Source: Vibrio cholerae
GTDB taxonomy: Bacteria > Actinomycetota > Actinomycetes > Actinomycetales > Micrococcaceae
NCBI GenBank assembly: GCA_009728235.1
Contig: WNZI01000005.1
Span: forward strand, 1-64,000
Direction of reading: 5' to 3'
Length of the DNA stretch: 64,000 nucleotides
Shown: positions 54,036 through 62,160 of the stretch, one piece after another
Numbering within the stretch: the first letter of the stretch is position 1
Layout: each line of letters begins with the position of its first letter
The notes under the pieces: model-generated
What the model was told of the DNA's origin: nothing
The model's input: only the letters and a program-made list of their open reading frames with translations
Database searches by the model: none
Made by a program: the position numbers and the translations under genes

Positions 54036-56117
54036 TCAGGAGGCGGCAGGCTGCTGCGCCTGGACGGCGGTGATGGCGACGGTGTTGACGATGTCCTCGA
54101 CGGTGCACCCGCGCGAGAGGTCGTTGACCGGTTTGCGCAGGCCCTGGAGGACGGGCCCGACGGCCACGGCTCCCGCCGACTGCTGCACGGCCTTGTAGGT
54201 GTTGTTGCCCGTGTTGAGGTCCGGGAAGATGAAGACCGTCGCCTGCCCGGCCACGGACGAGCCCGGTAGTTTCGACGCGGCGACCGAGGCGTCCACGGCG
54301 GCGTCGTACTGGATGGGACCCTCGACCGCGAGGTCGGGCCGCTGCTTCCGCACGAGTTCGGTGGCCCGGCGCACCTCGTCCACGGCGCCGCCCGAGCCTG
54401 ATTCGCCCGTCGAGTAGGAGAGCATCGCGACCCGCGGCTCCACGCCGAACTGCGCAGCCGTCTCGGCGGAGGCGACCGCGATGTCCGCGAGCTGCTCGTC
54501 GTTCGGGTCCGGGTTCACCGCGCAGTCGCCGTACACGAGCACGCGATCCTGGAGGAGCATCAGGAAGACCGACGAGACGATCTTCACGCCGTCCTTGGTC
54601 TTCACGAACTCGAGGGCGGGGCGGATGGTGTTCGCCGTGGTGTGGGCGGCGCCGGACACCATGCCGTCGAGCTTGCCCAGCTGCACCATCATCGTGCCGA
54701 AGTATGCTCCTTCGAGCATGCGCTCGCGGGCCTGGTCGAGGGAGACGTTCTTGTGCGCGCGCAGCCGGGCGTACTCGGCGGCGAACTCGTCGAGCAGCTC
54801 GGACGTGGCAGGATCGACCAGCGTGAGCCCGGTCAGGTCGATGCCCTGGCCGGAGGCCAGTTCGCGGATGCGGCCCTCGGGGCCGAGGATCGTGAGGTCG
54901 CAGACGTCCCGGCGGTGCAGGATCTCGGCGGCCTTGAGCACCCTGACGTCCTCGCCCTCGGGGAGCACGATGTGCTTGCGCTCCGCGCGGGCCCGCTGGA
55001 TGAGCTCGTGCAGGAAGCGCAGGGGGGTCATGCTGACGGGCCGGGGGAGTTCGAGGCGCTCCAGCAGTTCGTGCTCGTCCACCTGCCGCGACCACGCACC
55101 GAGTGCGGCCGCGGCCTTCCGGCGCAGCCCGCTCGCGATCTCGCCGCGCACCTCGCTGACGCGGCGCGCGGCGGTGTAGGTGTCGTCGTCGAGCGCGAAG
55201 ACCGGGAACGGCGCCTGTGCGAGCAGGGCGAGGATGTTGGGGTCCGGCGCGAGTCCGCCGGTGAGGAACAGGGCCGAGGGCACCGGGAACTCGGGGGAGA
55301 ACGACGACGCCAGGGTCGCCACGAGGACGTCGGCGCGATCACCGGGGACGATCACGAGCGCGCCGTCGGTGAGCAGGTGCAGGAAGTTGCCGACGTTCAT
55401 GGCGGCCACCCGCACGCTGGTGACGTCACGATCGAGGTTGGAATTGCCGGCGATCTGGCGTGCTCCGAGCTCGATCGACACCTCGGAGACGGTGGGCTGG
55501 GAGATCTCGGTCAGTTCCGGGATCACGTACACGGGGCGCCCCGAACGGCCGGGGCGGACCTGCTCGCTGATGGCGGTGACGGCGTCGTCCGCGGCCCGGT
55601 TCACCATCATGGCGAGGAGGGAGACCTTGGCGGCGTCGAGCTCCCGGCGCGCCACGTCGACGGCGTCGGCCGCCTCCGCGACGGACATGTCCTTCGCGCT
55701 GACCACGGCGAGCACCATGGCGCCCAGGTTGTTCGCGAGGCGGGCGTTGAGGTCGAACTCGACGGCGGCGTCGTTGCCGGAGAGGTCCGTACCCTCGACG
55801 ATGACGACGTCGCACTCCGCGGCGATCTCGCTGTAGATCGCGACGCAGCGGGCGTCGATCTCGGCGCGGTCGCCGGCGACGAGGAGGGCGCGGGCCTCGG
55901 CGCGCGTGAGGCCTCCGCGGGCGCGGCTCCCCGGCAGGTCGAAAGCGCGCTGCATGAGCCGCACCATGGGGTCGGCGGCCGGATCGGTGCCCTCGACGAT
56001 GGGCCGAAAGAAGCCCACACGATCGGCGTGGCGATGCAGCATGTCGGCCAGTCCCAGGGAGATCAGGGACTTGCCGGAGCCGTTGGTCATGGCACTCACA
56101 TAGATTCCGCGGGTCAT
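54036..56117 (-). CDS. pta: phosphate acetyltransferase (long, two-domain)
   Basis: Interconverts acetyl-CoA and acetyl phosphate. 693 residues: an N-terminal P-loop domain of the DRTGG/AAA_26 kind (VSAMTNGSGKSLISLGLADML), a middle DRTGG region (VIPELTEISQPTVSEVSIEL), and a C-terminal PTA domain (RKHIVLPEGEDVRVLKAAEIL, MVSGAAHTTANTIRPALEF, MLSYSTGESGSG, VFIFPDLNTGNNTYKAVQQS). This is the long class-II Pta, whose N-terminal domain binds effectors. ATG 56117 is preferred because longer readings lack family match. The MFS gene ends 86 bases beyond the start. Confidence 0.96.
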   Translation of the reverse strand: MTRGIYVSAMTNGSGKSLISLGLADMLHRHADRVGFFRPIVEGTDPAADPMVRLMQRAFDLPGSRARGGLTRAEARALLVAGDRAEIDARCVAIYSEIAAECDVVIVEGTDLSGNDAAVEFDLNARLANNLGAMVLAVVSAKDMSVAEAADAVDVARRELDAAKVSLLAMMVNRAADDAVTAISEQVRPGRSGRPVYVIPELTEISQPTVSEVSIELGARQIAGNSNLDRDVTSVRVAAMNVGNFLHLLTDGALVIVPGDRADVLVATLASSFSPEFPVPSALFLTGGLAPDPNILALLAQAPFPVFALDDDTYTAARRVSEVRGEIASGLRRKAAAALGAWSRQVDEHELLERLELPRPVSMTPLRFLHELIQRARAERKHIVLPEGEDVRVLKAAEILHRRDVCDLTILGPEGRIRELASGQGIDLTGLTLVDPATSELLDEFAAEYARLRAHKNVSLDQARERMLEGAYFGTMMVQLGKLDGMVSGAAHTTANTIRPALEFVKTKDGVKIVSSVFLMLLQDRVLVYGDCAVNPDPNDEQLADIAVASAETAAQFGVEPRVAMLSYSTGESGSGGAVDEVRRATELVRKQRPDLAVEGPIQYDAAVDASVAASKLPGSSVAGQATVFIFPDLNTGNNTYKAVQQSAGAVAVGPVLQGLRKPVNDLSRGCTVEDIVNTVAITAVQAQQPAAS

Positions 56118-56202
56118 GGGCCCAGTCTTGCAGGGTCCCCCGGTGCCCGCCATAACGGGAGTCACGTCAGCGTGCCCGTCCTGCCGGTGGAGTATCCCGC
56201 CG

Positions 56203-57501
56203 TCACCGCAGGGGTGCGCGCGGATCCGTGTCCGGGCCCCAGGAACCACCGACCGCCACCAGGACCCCGGCGAGCACCAGCAGGGTCGCGATGGGGCCGT
56301 ACGTGCCGAAGGCTTCCTGCAGTGGCGGCAGGTAGTAGGGGTAGAGCGCGGGCACGACGATCGACAGGCTGTAGCCCAACCCGTACCCGCTCGAGCGGAC
56401 CCCGCCGGCGAAGCGTTCGGAGAGGTACGCCCCGATCGGCCCGTAGACCGAGACCGTCACCACCTGCAGTGCGGCGCAGAGCGCGATGACGGCCACGGGA
56501 GCCTGCACGGCGAAGATCCCCAGGAAGCAGACGGGGCCGAGGACGGCGGCCAGCATGCCGAAGCCGATGAAGAAGCGTCGCCGTCCCACGAGGGTGGACA
56601 GGTGGCCGCAGAGGGCCATGGCGACGGCGGAGACGGCGGTGGCGCAGAGCAGGGCGAGGGTGACCCCGCGACCGTCGAAGGTCCCCGCCCTCGTGAGTTC
56701 CGCCGTGAGGGTGGGAATCGCCATGTAGGTCAGGAGCCAGAGGCCCGTCATGAGGACGAAGGTCTGCAGGAGCACGCGGCGTTCGGCCCCGACGAGGACT
56801 TCCCGCAGGGGCGAGCGGGGCGCTGCCGCCCGGACCGCAGCCGGGGCGTCCGTCACCTGGCGCCGGTAGTACCCGAGCATCACGAGGGCCAGGATCCCCC
56901 CGATGAGGAACGGGATGCGCCAACCCCAGGCGGCGTAGGACGCGGGATCGAGGACCGTCAGCAGGAGGAGCACGAGGGCCGCGATGCTCGCATTGGCCAC
57001 GGGAGACATCGCCATGATCAGTCCGCTCGCCAGCCCCCGCCGCCGGGGCGCCGACCATTCCATGGCCAGCGGCACGGCGGAGGTGTACTCGCCGCCCAGG
57101 AAGACGCCACCGATGAAGCGCAGGGCGAGGATCAGGGCGACGGTCCCACCACCGAGCACCTCGTGGCCCGGGACGGCGGCGATCAGCAGCGTGGTCCCGG
57201 CGATGCCCGCCAGGGCCACCTGCGTGGTGACGGTGCGCCCCACGCGGTCGGCGACAGGGCCGAAGATCGCCGCTCCCAGCGGACGGCCGATGAGCGTGGC
57301 GGTGAAGACCAGCCCGGCCGTCGCGACGACGTTCTCGGCACCGAGCAGGGTGCTCGCCGCCGGCGCGAGCGCGATCACCGGCAGGAAGATGTCGAACTGG
57401 TCCACGAAGTTGCCGAAGATGCCGCCGCGGACGGCATGGCGGGCCTGCCGGCGATCTGGGGACGGCAGGTCGGTGGACGATGACACGGAGGAACGGGGCA
57501 C
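56203..57501 (-). CDS. MFS transporter of MHS type, probable thiamine-related uptake
   Basis: 432 residues with 12 membrane helices. The metabolite:H+ symporter subfamily shows in GAAIFGPVADRVGRTVTTQVA, FIGGVFLGGEYTSAVPLAMEW, PRRRGLASGLIMAMSPVANA and GWRIPFLIGGILALVMLGYYRRQV. The GTG start 57501 lies immediately downstream of a TPP riboswitch, so expression should fall when thiamine pyrophosphate is plentiful. By that control the cargo is most likely thiamine, a pyrimidine or thiazole precursor, or another thiamine-linked compound. The sequence alone would only say MHS symporter. Confidence 0.85.
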   Translation of the reverse strand: MPRSSVSSSTDLPSPDRRQARHAVRGGIFGNFVDQFDIFLPVIALAPAASTLLGAENVVATAGLVFTATLIGRPLGAAIFGPVADRVGRTVTTQVALAGIAGTTLLIAAVPGHEVLGGGTVALILALRFIGGVFLGGEYTSAVPLAMEWSAPRRRGLASGLIMAMSPVANASIAALVLLLLTVLDPASYAAWGWRIPFLIGGILALVMLGYYRRQVTDAPAAVRAAAPRSPLREVLVGAERRVLLQTFVLMTGLWLLTYMAIPTLTAELTRAGTFDGRGVTLALLCATAVSAVAMALCGHLSTLVGRRRFFIGFGMLAAVLGPVCFLGIFAVQAPVAVIALCAALQVVTVSVYGPIGAYLSERFAGGVRSSGYGLGYSLSIVVPALYPYYLPPLQEAFGTYGPIATLLVLAGVLVAVGGSWGPDTDPRAPLR

Positions 57502-57507
57502 GACATT

Positions 57508-57598
57508 CTCGCTTCCTTCGCCGGCATGATCCGGAGCAGGTTCGGCGGTCGAAGCTGCAGCAGCTTCCTCTCAGCCCTTGCCGGGGCTCCCGCGGGAA
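57508..57598 (-). promoter_or_regulatory. TPP riboswitch (THI element)
   Basis: On the minus strand the conserved core reads GGGAGCCC, GGGCTGAGAGG, CGACCGCCGAACCTG, CTCCGGATCATGCCGGCG and AAGGAAGC, matching the TPP aptamer: CTGAGA of the pyrimidine-sensing arm, and GAACCTG with GGATCATGCCGGCG of the pyrophosphate-sensing arm, plus a variable stem (GAAGCTGC/GCAGCTTC). The GAAGGAAG Shine-Dalgarno-like sequence forms the 3' edge of the aptamer, 10-15 bases before the MFS GTG, so ligand binding may mask the ribosome site directly. Confidence 0.93.
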
Positions 57599-57631
57599 TT
57601 GGTGTCCTCATCCTGCCATGCTCCGGAACCC

Positions 57632-57676
57632 TTGACGCTCGGACACCCCGCGCGTAACGTACAACCATATGGTTGT
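57632..57676 (+). promoter_or_regulatory. ArsR promoter and palindromic operator over the start codon
   Basis: TTGACG (57632-57637) and TAACGT (57655-57660) are spaced by exactly 17 bases. The perfect palindrome ACAACCATATGGTTGT (57661-57676) follows at once and contains the ATG of the regulator gene at 57669. Transcription should begin within about two bases of the ATG, so the mRNA is probably leaderless, and repressor binding would cover the start site. Confidence 0.7.
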
Positions 57677-58016
57677 ATATGAGCTGAGCGAGGACGAGGT
57701 GGACAGGCTCTTCCAGGCGCTCGCCGACGCGACCAGGAGGGATATCGTGGCACGCGTCCTGATCTCCGAGTACTCGGTATCGGGGTTGGCCGAGCAGTAC
57801 GACATGAGTTTCGCCGCCGTGCAGAAACATGTGGCCGTGCTCGAGCGGGCCCGACTCGTCACGAAGCACAGACGCGGACGGGAGCAGATGGTGCGCGGAC
57901 AGGTCGACGGTGTCCAGCGGGCCCGACGCCTGCTCGACGACTACGAGGGGATCTGGCGGCAACGGGTCGACCGGATGGAGGACATCCTCGCCGAGGGCGC
58001 GAAGGATGCGGACTAG
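57669..58016 (+). CDS. ArsR family regulator
   Basis: 115 residues with a winged HTH: LFQALADATRRDIVARVLISEYSVSGLAEQYDMSFAAVQKHVAVLERARLVTKHRRGREQMV, typical of ArsR proteins that pair with AHSA1 enzymes. There are no metal-site cysteines, so it is probably not a metal sensor. The ATG lies inside the palindrome that it probably binds. The AHSA1 gene starts 12 bases after its stop with an AGAGAGG site. Confidence 0.9.
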   Translation: MVVYELSEDEVDRLFQALADATRRDIVARVLISEYSVSGLAEQYDMSFAAVQKHVAVLERARLVTKHRRGREQMVRGQVDGVQRARRLLDDYEGIWRQRVDRMEDILAEGAKDAD

Positions 58017-58028
58017 AGAGGCAGCATC

Positions 58029-58526
58029 ATGGCGGTCATCAGTACGGAGAAGGACACGGAAGCGCTCCGCTTCAGCCTCGTCGCGGAGTTCGACGCCGGT
58101 GTGGAGCGTGTCTGGCAGATCTGGGCGGACCCCGCGCAGCTCCAGCGGTGGTGGGGCCCGCCCACCTGGCCCGCCACCTTCGAGACCTACGACTTCGAGG
58201 AGGGCGGCCGCGCCGCCTACGTCATGTCCGGGCCCGACGGCGAGAAGGCGCGGGGTTGGTGGCGCATCACCGGCGTCGAGCCGCCGCACCGCCTCACCTT
58301 CGTGGACGGCTTCGCGGACGAGAACGGCGATCCCGTGCCGGACATGGGGGAGACGACGGCTACGGTCACGCTCGAGGATCTCGACGGTCGGACGCGCATG
58401 ACGATGATCACCGCCTTCGCGTCCCTCGAGCAGCTCGAGCAGATGGCGGAGATGGGGATGGAGGAGGGTATCCGGCTGGCCCTCGGGCAGGTGGACGCCC
58501 TCCTTGCGGAGGACACCGCCGCCTGA
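58029..58526 (+). CDS. AHSA1/SRPBCC domain protein
   Basis: 165-residue hot-dog/Bet v1-like (SRPBCC) protein, of the activator-of-Hsp90-ATPase-homologue type: FDAGVERVWQIWADPAQLQRWWGPPTWPATF, GGRAAYVMSGPDGEKARGWWRI and a C-terminal helix LEQMAEMGMEEGIRLALGQVDALLAED. It is encoded with an ArsR regulator, the standard actinobacterial pair; its ligand is unknown. ATG 58029. Confidence 0.9.
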   Translation: MAVISTEKDTEALRFSLVAEFDAGVERVWQIWADPAQLQRWWGPPTWPATFETYDFEEGGRAAYVMSGPDGEKARGWWRITGVEPPHRLTFVDGFADENGDPVPDMGETTATVTLEDLDGRTRMTMITAFASLEQLEQMAEMGMEEGIRLALGQVDALLAEDTAA

Positions 58527-58550
58527 CCCGGCCCGGACCCCGGTACGACG

Positions 58551-58588
58551 AAGCGCCGCCGTCCCCCGTCAGGGGAGCGGCGGCGCTT
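58551..58588. terminator. bidirectional terminator between AHSA1 and desaturase genes
   Basis: AAGCGCCGCCG and CGGCGGCGCTT pair, extended by CCCC/GGGG after a bulge, around CGTCA; it lies between two convergent stops. Confidence 0.7.
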
Positions 58589-58597
58589 TCGCGCGGC

Positions 58598-59743
58598 CTA
58601 GGCCGTGGCGGCCTTCTGCTTGCGGGGCGGCAGGGCGAGCTTGAAGATCTTCGCCCAGGTGGAGCCGACCTGCTTGGGCAGGGGGCCCGTGGTGTACGGG
58701 AGGTTGTAGCGCGAGCAGATCTCGCGAACCTTGACCGCTACCTCGGCGTACCGGTTGGACGGCAGGTCCGGGAAGCAGTGGTGCTCGATCTGGTGGGACA
58801 GGTTCCCGGACATCAGGTGCATGAACTTGGAGCCGGAGATGTTCGCCGAGCCGATCATCTGGCGGACGTACCAGTCGCCGCGCGTCTCGCCGTCCACCTC
58901 CTCCTCCGTGAACGTGTCCGTGCCGTCCGGGAAGTGACCGCAGAAGATGATGGCGTGTGCCCAGAAGTTGCGGATGGCGTTGGCGGCGAGGGTGCCGTAG
59001 AGGGCCTGCTTGCCGGAGCCGGTCAGCATGGCGACGGCGGGAGTGGCTGCGTAGTCCTTGGAGAACTGCTTGAGCACCTTGACGCCCACGGCCTTGAGGT
59101 CGCGGTTCATGGCCTCCTTGGTCTTGAGGCCCTCCTTGTACTCGGGGATCTCGAGGTCGTAGAGGGCGATGCCCCACTCGAAGACGGGCGCCAGGATCGC
59201 GTTGTACAGCGGGTTGCCGAGGTTGAACGGCTTCCAGGGCTGATCGGGGTCCATGCGGAGCAGGTTGTACCCGATGTCCCTGTCCTTGCCGATGACGTTG
59301 GTCCAGCGGTGGTGCAGGTCGTTGTGGGTGTGCTGCCAGGACCGGGCAGGGGTGACGAAGTCCCACTCCCAGGTGGTCGAGTGGATGTCCGGATCGCGCA
59401 TCCAGTCCCACTGACCGTGCAGGACGTTATGACCGATCTCCATGTTCTCGAGGATCTTGGCAATGCTCAGCATGGCGGTTCCGGCGAAGAACGCCGGCTT
59501 GTACTTGCTGAACAGGAGGGTGCCTCGGCCGGCGAATTCCAGGCTGCGCTGCACCTTGATGACGCGGCGGATGTACGCGGCGTCGGTGGCTCCACGCTTG
59601 GCGAGGATCTCGTCGCGGACGGCGTCGAGCTCGCGTCCGAGTTCCTCGACCTGCTCGTCCGTCAGGTGCTTGGCGGCGTCGGGGCGGACCAAGGGGTGGC
59701 CCGACGCCGCGAGGGCGCCTGGGCGGGTCAGCGTAGTGGTCAT
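58598..59743 (-). CDS. membrane acyl-lipid/acyl-CoA desaturase (DesA3-like)
   Basis: 381 residues with four hydrophobic segments and the three histidine boxes of a di-iron membrane desaturase: HNVLHGQW (H105, H109), HTHNDLHH (138-145) and HQIEHH (317-322). This matches the mycobacterial DesA3 (Rv3229c) type, which introduces a delta-9 double bond into stearoyl-CoA. The gene for its electron donor, a ferredoxin reductase like Rv3230c, lies 21 bases upstream. ATG 59743 has a GAGGAGTCC ribosome site. The exact position and substrate of desaturation are inferred. Confidence 0.92.
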   Translation of the reverse strand: MTTTLTRPGALAASGHPLVRPDAAKHLTDEQVEELGRELDAVRDEILAKRGATDAAYIRRVIKVQRSLEFAGRGTLLFSKYKPAFFAGTAMLSIAKILENMEIGHNVLHGQWDWMRDPDIHSTTWEWDFVTPARSWQHTHNDLHHRWTNVIGKDRDIGYNLLRMDPDQPWKPFNLGNPLYNAILAPVFEWGIALYDLEIPEYKEGLKTKEAMNRDLKAVGVKVLKQFSKDYAATPAVAMLTGSGKQALYGTLAANAIRNFWAHAIIFCGHFPDGTDTFTEEEVDGETRGDWYVRQMIGSANISGSKFMHLMSGNLSHQIEHHCFPDLPSNRYAEVAVKVREICSRYNLPYTTGPLPKQVGSTWAKIFKLALPPRKQKAATA

Positions 59744-59764
59744 GGGGACTCCTCTGGTGGGGGT

Positions 59765-60865
59765 TTATATGTCGAGGTTCACGGGCCCGGCTGCTGCCGA
59801 GACGCAGGTCTGGATAAGTTGGCCGGGGTTGTTGTGGAGCTCCCCGGTCCGGAGATCACGCACCTGTCCGGCGCGCAGCGGGAGGAGGCAGCTGTGGCAG
59901 ATGCCCATACGGCAGCCACTGGGCATGAGGACGCCGGCGTCCTCCCCGATGTCCAGCAGCGGGGTGTCGCCGTCGGCCTGGACCTCGCGGTCGGACTGCT
60001 CGAAGGTGACGAGGCCGCCGTCGTGTCCGGCGCCGGCCGTCAGGTCGGTGCTGAAGCGTTCGATCGTCAGGGTGCCCGGGGCGGCCTGACCCGCTCCTGC
60101 GTCCGACGCGGTCTGCGCCGTCTCCAGGGCGGCTTCGCGGCGCCAGAGTTCCTCGGCGTCGTCGAGGAAGCCCTCGGGTCCGCAGGCGTAGGCCGCCCGT
60201 GAGCGCCAGTCGGGACAGAGCTCCGCGACGGTCTTCGCGGTGAATTCGAGGCGGCCGCGGGCGCTGGTGAACCAGTGCCGGACGGTGAGGTTCGGGAACT
60301 GGTCCGCCAGTTCGTCGAGCTCCTCACGGAAGAGGCTCTTCTCCGGGGTGCTGTTCGAGTTGATGAGGACCACGTTGGCGTCCGGGCGACGCGGGATCAG
60401 CGTCCGGATCATCGACATGACCGGGGTGATGCCACTGCCTGCCGTGAGCATGAGCAGCGAGCGGGGGTGCTCGGGGAGCACGAAGTCGCCCTGCGGCGGC
60501 GCGAGGAACAGGACGTCCCCCGGCTTGGTGTCCCGCACCAGCACGTGCGACACGGAGCCGGCGTCCTTCACGGTGATCGCGGGATCATGGCCGGCGGCGT
60601 TGCTCAGTGAATAGGAGCGCCACTGCCGGACGCCGTTCAGCTCGACGCCGATGCGCGCCCATTGGCCGGCCTGGTGTGCGTGCCAGCCCTTCCCGGGGCG
60701 GAAGTAGATGGTGGCCGAGTCATCGGTCTCCCGCTCCACGCGGGTGACGACACCGCGCAGCTGGCGCGAGGAGTACACCGGGTTGAAGAGTGCCAGGAAG
60801 TCTTCCGGTGTGAGGGGCGTGGTGAGCGCGGATGCTGCACGCGCCAACTGTCGGAACCGGATCAT
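59765..60865 (-). CDS. ferredoxin reductase / 2Fe-2S oxidoreductase for the desaturase
   Basis: 366 residues: an FAD-binding barrel (WRSYSLSNAAG), an NAD(P)-binding domain (LLMLTAGSGITPVMSMIRTL, AAYACGPEGFL) and a C-terminal plant-type 2Fe-2S domain with CRMGICHSCLLPLRAG and a later cysteine (LIQTCVSAAAG). This is the Rv3230c layout, which passes electrons from NADPH to the desaturase. ATG 60865 opens IRFRQLARAASALT; an upstream Met codon would add a weak lead. It precedes the desaturase gene by 21 bases on the same strand. Confidence 0.93.
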   Translation of the reverse strand: MIRFRQLARAASALTTPLTPEDFLALFNPVYSSRQLRGVVTRVERETDDSATIYFRPGKGWHAHQAGQWARIGVELNGVRQWRSYSLSNAAGHDPAITVKDAGSVSHVLVRDTKPGDVLFLAPPQGDFVLPEHPRSLLMLTAGSGITPVMSMIRTLIPRRPDANVVLINSNSTPEKSLFREELDELADQFPNLTVRHWFTSARGRLEFTAKTVAELCPDWRSRAAYACGPEGFLDDAEELWRREAALETAQTASDAGAGQAAPGTLTIERFSTDLTAGAGHDGGLVTFEQSDREVQADGDTPLLDIGEDAGVLMPSGCRMGICHSCLLPLRAGQVRDLRTGELHNNPGQLIQTCVSAAAGPVNLDI

Positions 60866-60902
60866 TGACCTAACGATATAACCTCTCCCGCTAAAAATCT
60901 TC

Positions 60903-60927
60903 GCTCCTGACATAGAGTTACAGGAGC
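60903..60927. promoter_or_regulatory. inverted repeat in the divergent desaturase-PucR intergenic region
   Basis: GCTCCTG and CAGGAGC are exact 7-base inverted copies around an 11-base centre in an 83-base divergent region; a candidate site for the PucR-type regulator. A GTTATATC element at 60874-60881 (minus strand) may be the -10 for the reductase-desaturase operon. Confidence 0.45.
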
Positions 60928-60948
60928 AGGACTATCGCGACGGAATAG

Positions 60949-62160
60949 ATGGGGGCCGTACAGGACGTGAATGACGCCGTCACCGCACCACCCGAGCCAC
61001 CCTGGCTGGCTCTTCCACCCGATGTCAGTGAACGGCTGCGACCGCTGACGCCGGATCTCGTGGAGGCGATCATCCAGGCCGTCCCCCAGCTGGTCCCGGC
61101 CTACGCCCGGCCCATCGAGGGCGGGTTCGGCCGCGGGCTGCGACTCGGGGTCGCGGTGGCACTGGAGCGTTTTCTCGAGTTGCCGGGCACGAGGCTGCCC
61201 GCCCTGTCCGACCAGAGCCGCCAGCTGGTGGCGGGCCTCGGCCGCGGCGAATTCCGACAGGGTCGCAGCATGGATTCGTTGCTCGGCGCCTACCGGATGG
61301 GCGCGCGCGTCACGTTCCGGGAGATGTCGCGCCATTCCATGGATGCCGGCCTGGGCTCGGCCGTCGTGGTGGACCTCGGTGAATCGATCATGGCGTACAT
61401 CGACGAACTCTCGGCGGTGAGTGCAGAGGCCTACGCCTTCGCCCAGTCCGAACGAGCGGGCGCCGTGGACCGGCGCCGCGCCGAGCTGCTGGAACTGCTC
61501 CTGCTCGGCCAGGCCGACGAGACCGCGCTTCGCCAGGCGGCCTCGCTCGCGGACTGGGCCGTGCCTGCGCAGATCGCCGTCGTGACGTTGCCGCTGGACC
61601 GCTCCCAAGGACTGCGGCAACGCCTGGGGACGGGTGCCATCGTCGTCGAGCGCGAGACGGACGCCGTGGCCCTGGTGCCCGAACGCGGGCCGGCGTCGCG
61701 GGTGGAGCTCGACCGCATCCTCACCGGCAGGAGCGCGGCGGTCGGCCCCGCGGGCGGGCTCGAGCAGGTGGCGCAGTCGCTGCGCCTGGCGGTGCTGGCG
61801 GCGTCGATGCTCCCTCCGCGCGAGGGCGACGACGACCCTCCGGTCTGGGCCCACGAGCACCTCACCGAGGTGATCCTGGCTGCGGAGTCCTCGGCCACGG
61901 GTGAACTGGCGCGGCGCCGTCTCGCACCGCTGGCGGGGCTCGCCGACGGCCAGCGGGAGAAGCTCGAGGAGACCCTGCTCGCCTGGCTGCGCCACTGGGG
62001 CCAGCGGACCCCGATCGCGGAGGAGCTCGGCATCCACGCGCAGACCGTGGGGTACCGCGTGCTGCAGCTGCGGGAACTGTTCGGGGACGACCTCAGGGAC
62101 CCGCAGGTGCGCTTCGAACTGGAGATCGCCCTGCGCAGTGCGCGCAGGGCGCCCGTCTAG
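60949..62160 (+). CDS. PucR family transcriptional regulator
   Basis: 403 residues. A helical N-terminal domain (ALSDQSRQLVAGLGRGEFRQGRSMDSLLGAYRMGARV) and central GGDEF-like region precede the C-terminal PucR helix-turn-helix: FLRHWG-like LAWLRHWGQRTPIAEELGIHAQTVGYRVLQLRELFGDDLRDP. It is divergent from the desaturase pair and probably controls it. The start is either ATG 60949 or GTG 60967 (VNDAVTAPPEP). Its stop codon TAG overlaps the alkA stop as the palindrome CTAG. Confidence 0.88.
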   Translation: MGAVQDVNDAVTAPPEPPWLALPPDVSERLRPLTPDLVEAIIQAVPQLVPAYARPIEGGFGRGLRLGVAVALERFLELPGTRLPALSDQSRQLVAGLGRGEFRQGRSMDSLLGAYRMGARVTFREMSRHSMDAGLGSAVVVDLGESIMAYIDELSAVSAEAYAFAQSERAGAVDRRRAELLELLLLGQADETALRQAASLADWAVPAQIAVVTLPLDRSQGLRQRLGTGAIVVERETDAVALVPERGPASRVELDRILTGRSAAVGPAGGLEQVAQSLRLAVLAASMLPPREGDDDPPVWAHEHLTEVILAAESSATGELARRRLAPLAGLADGQREKLEETLLAWLRHWGQRTPIAEELGIHAQTVGYRVLQLRELFGDDLRDPQVRFELEIALRSARRAPV

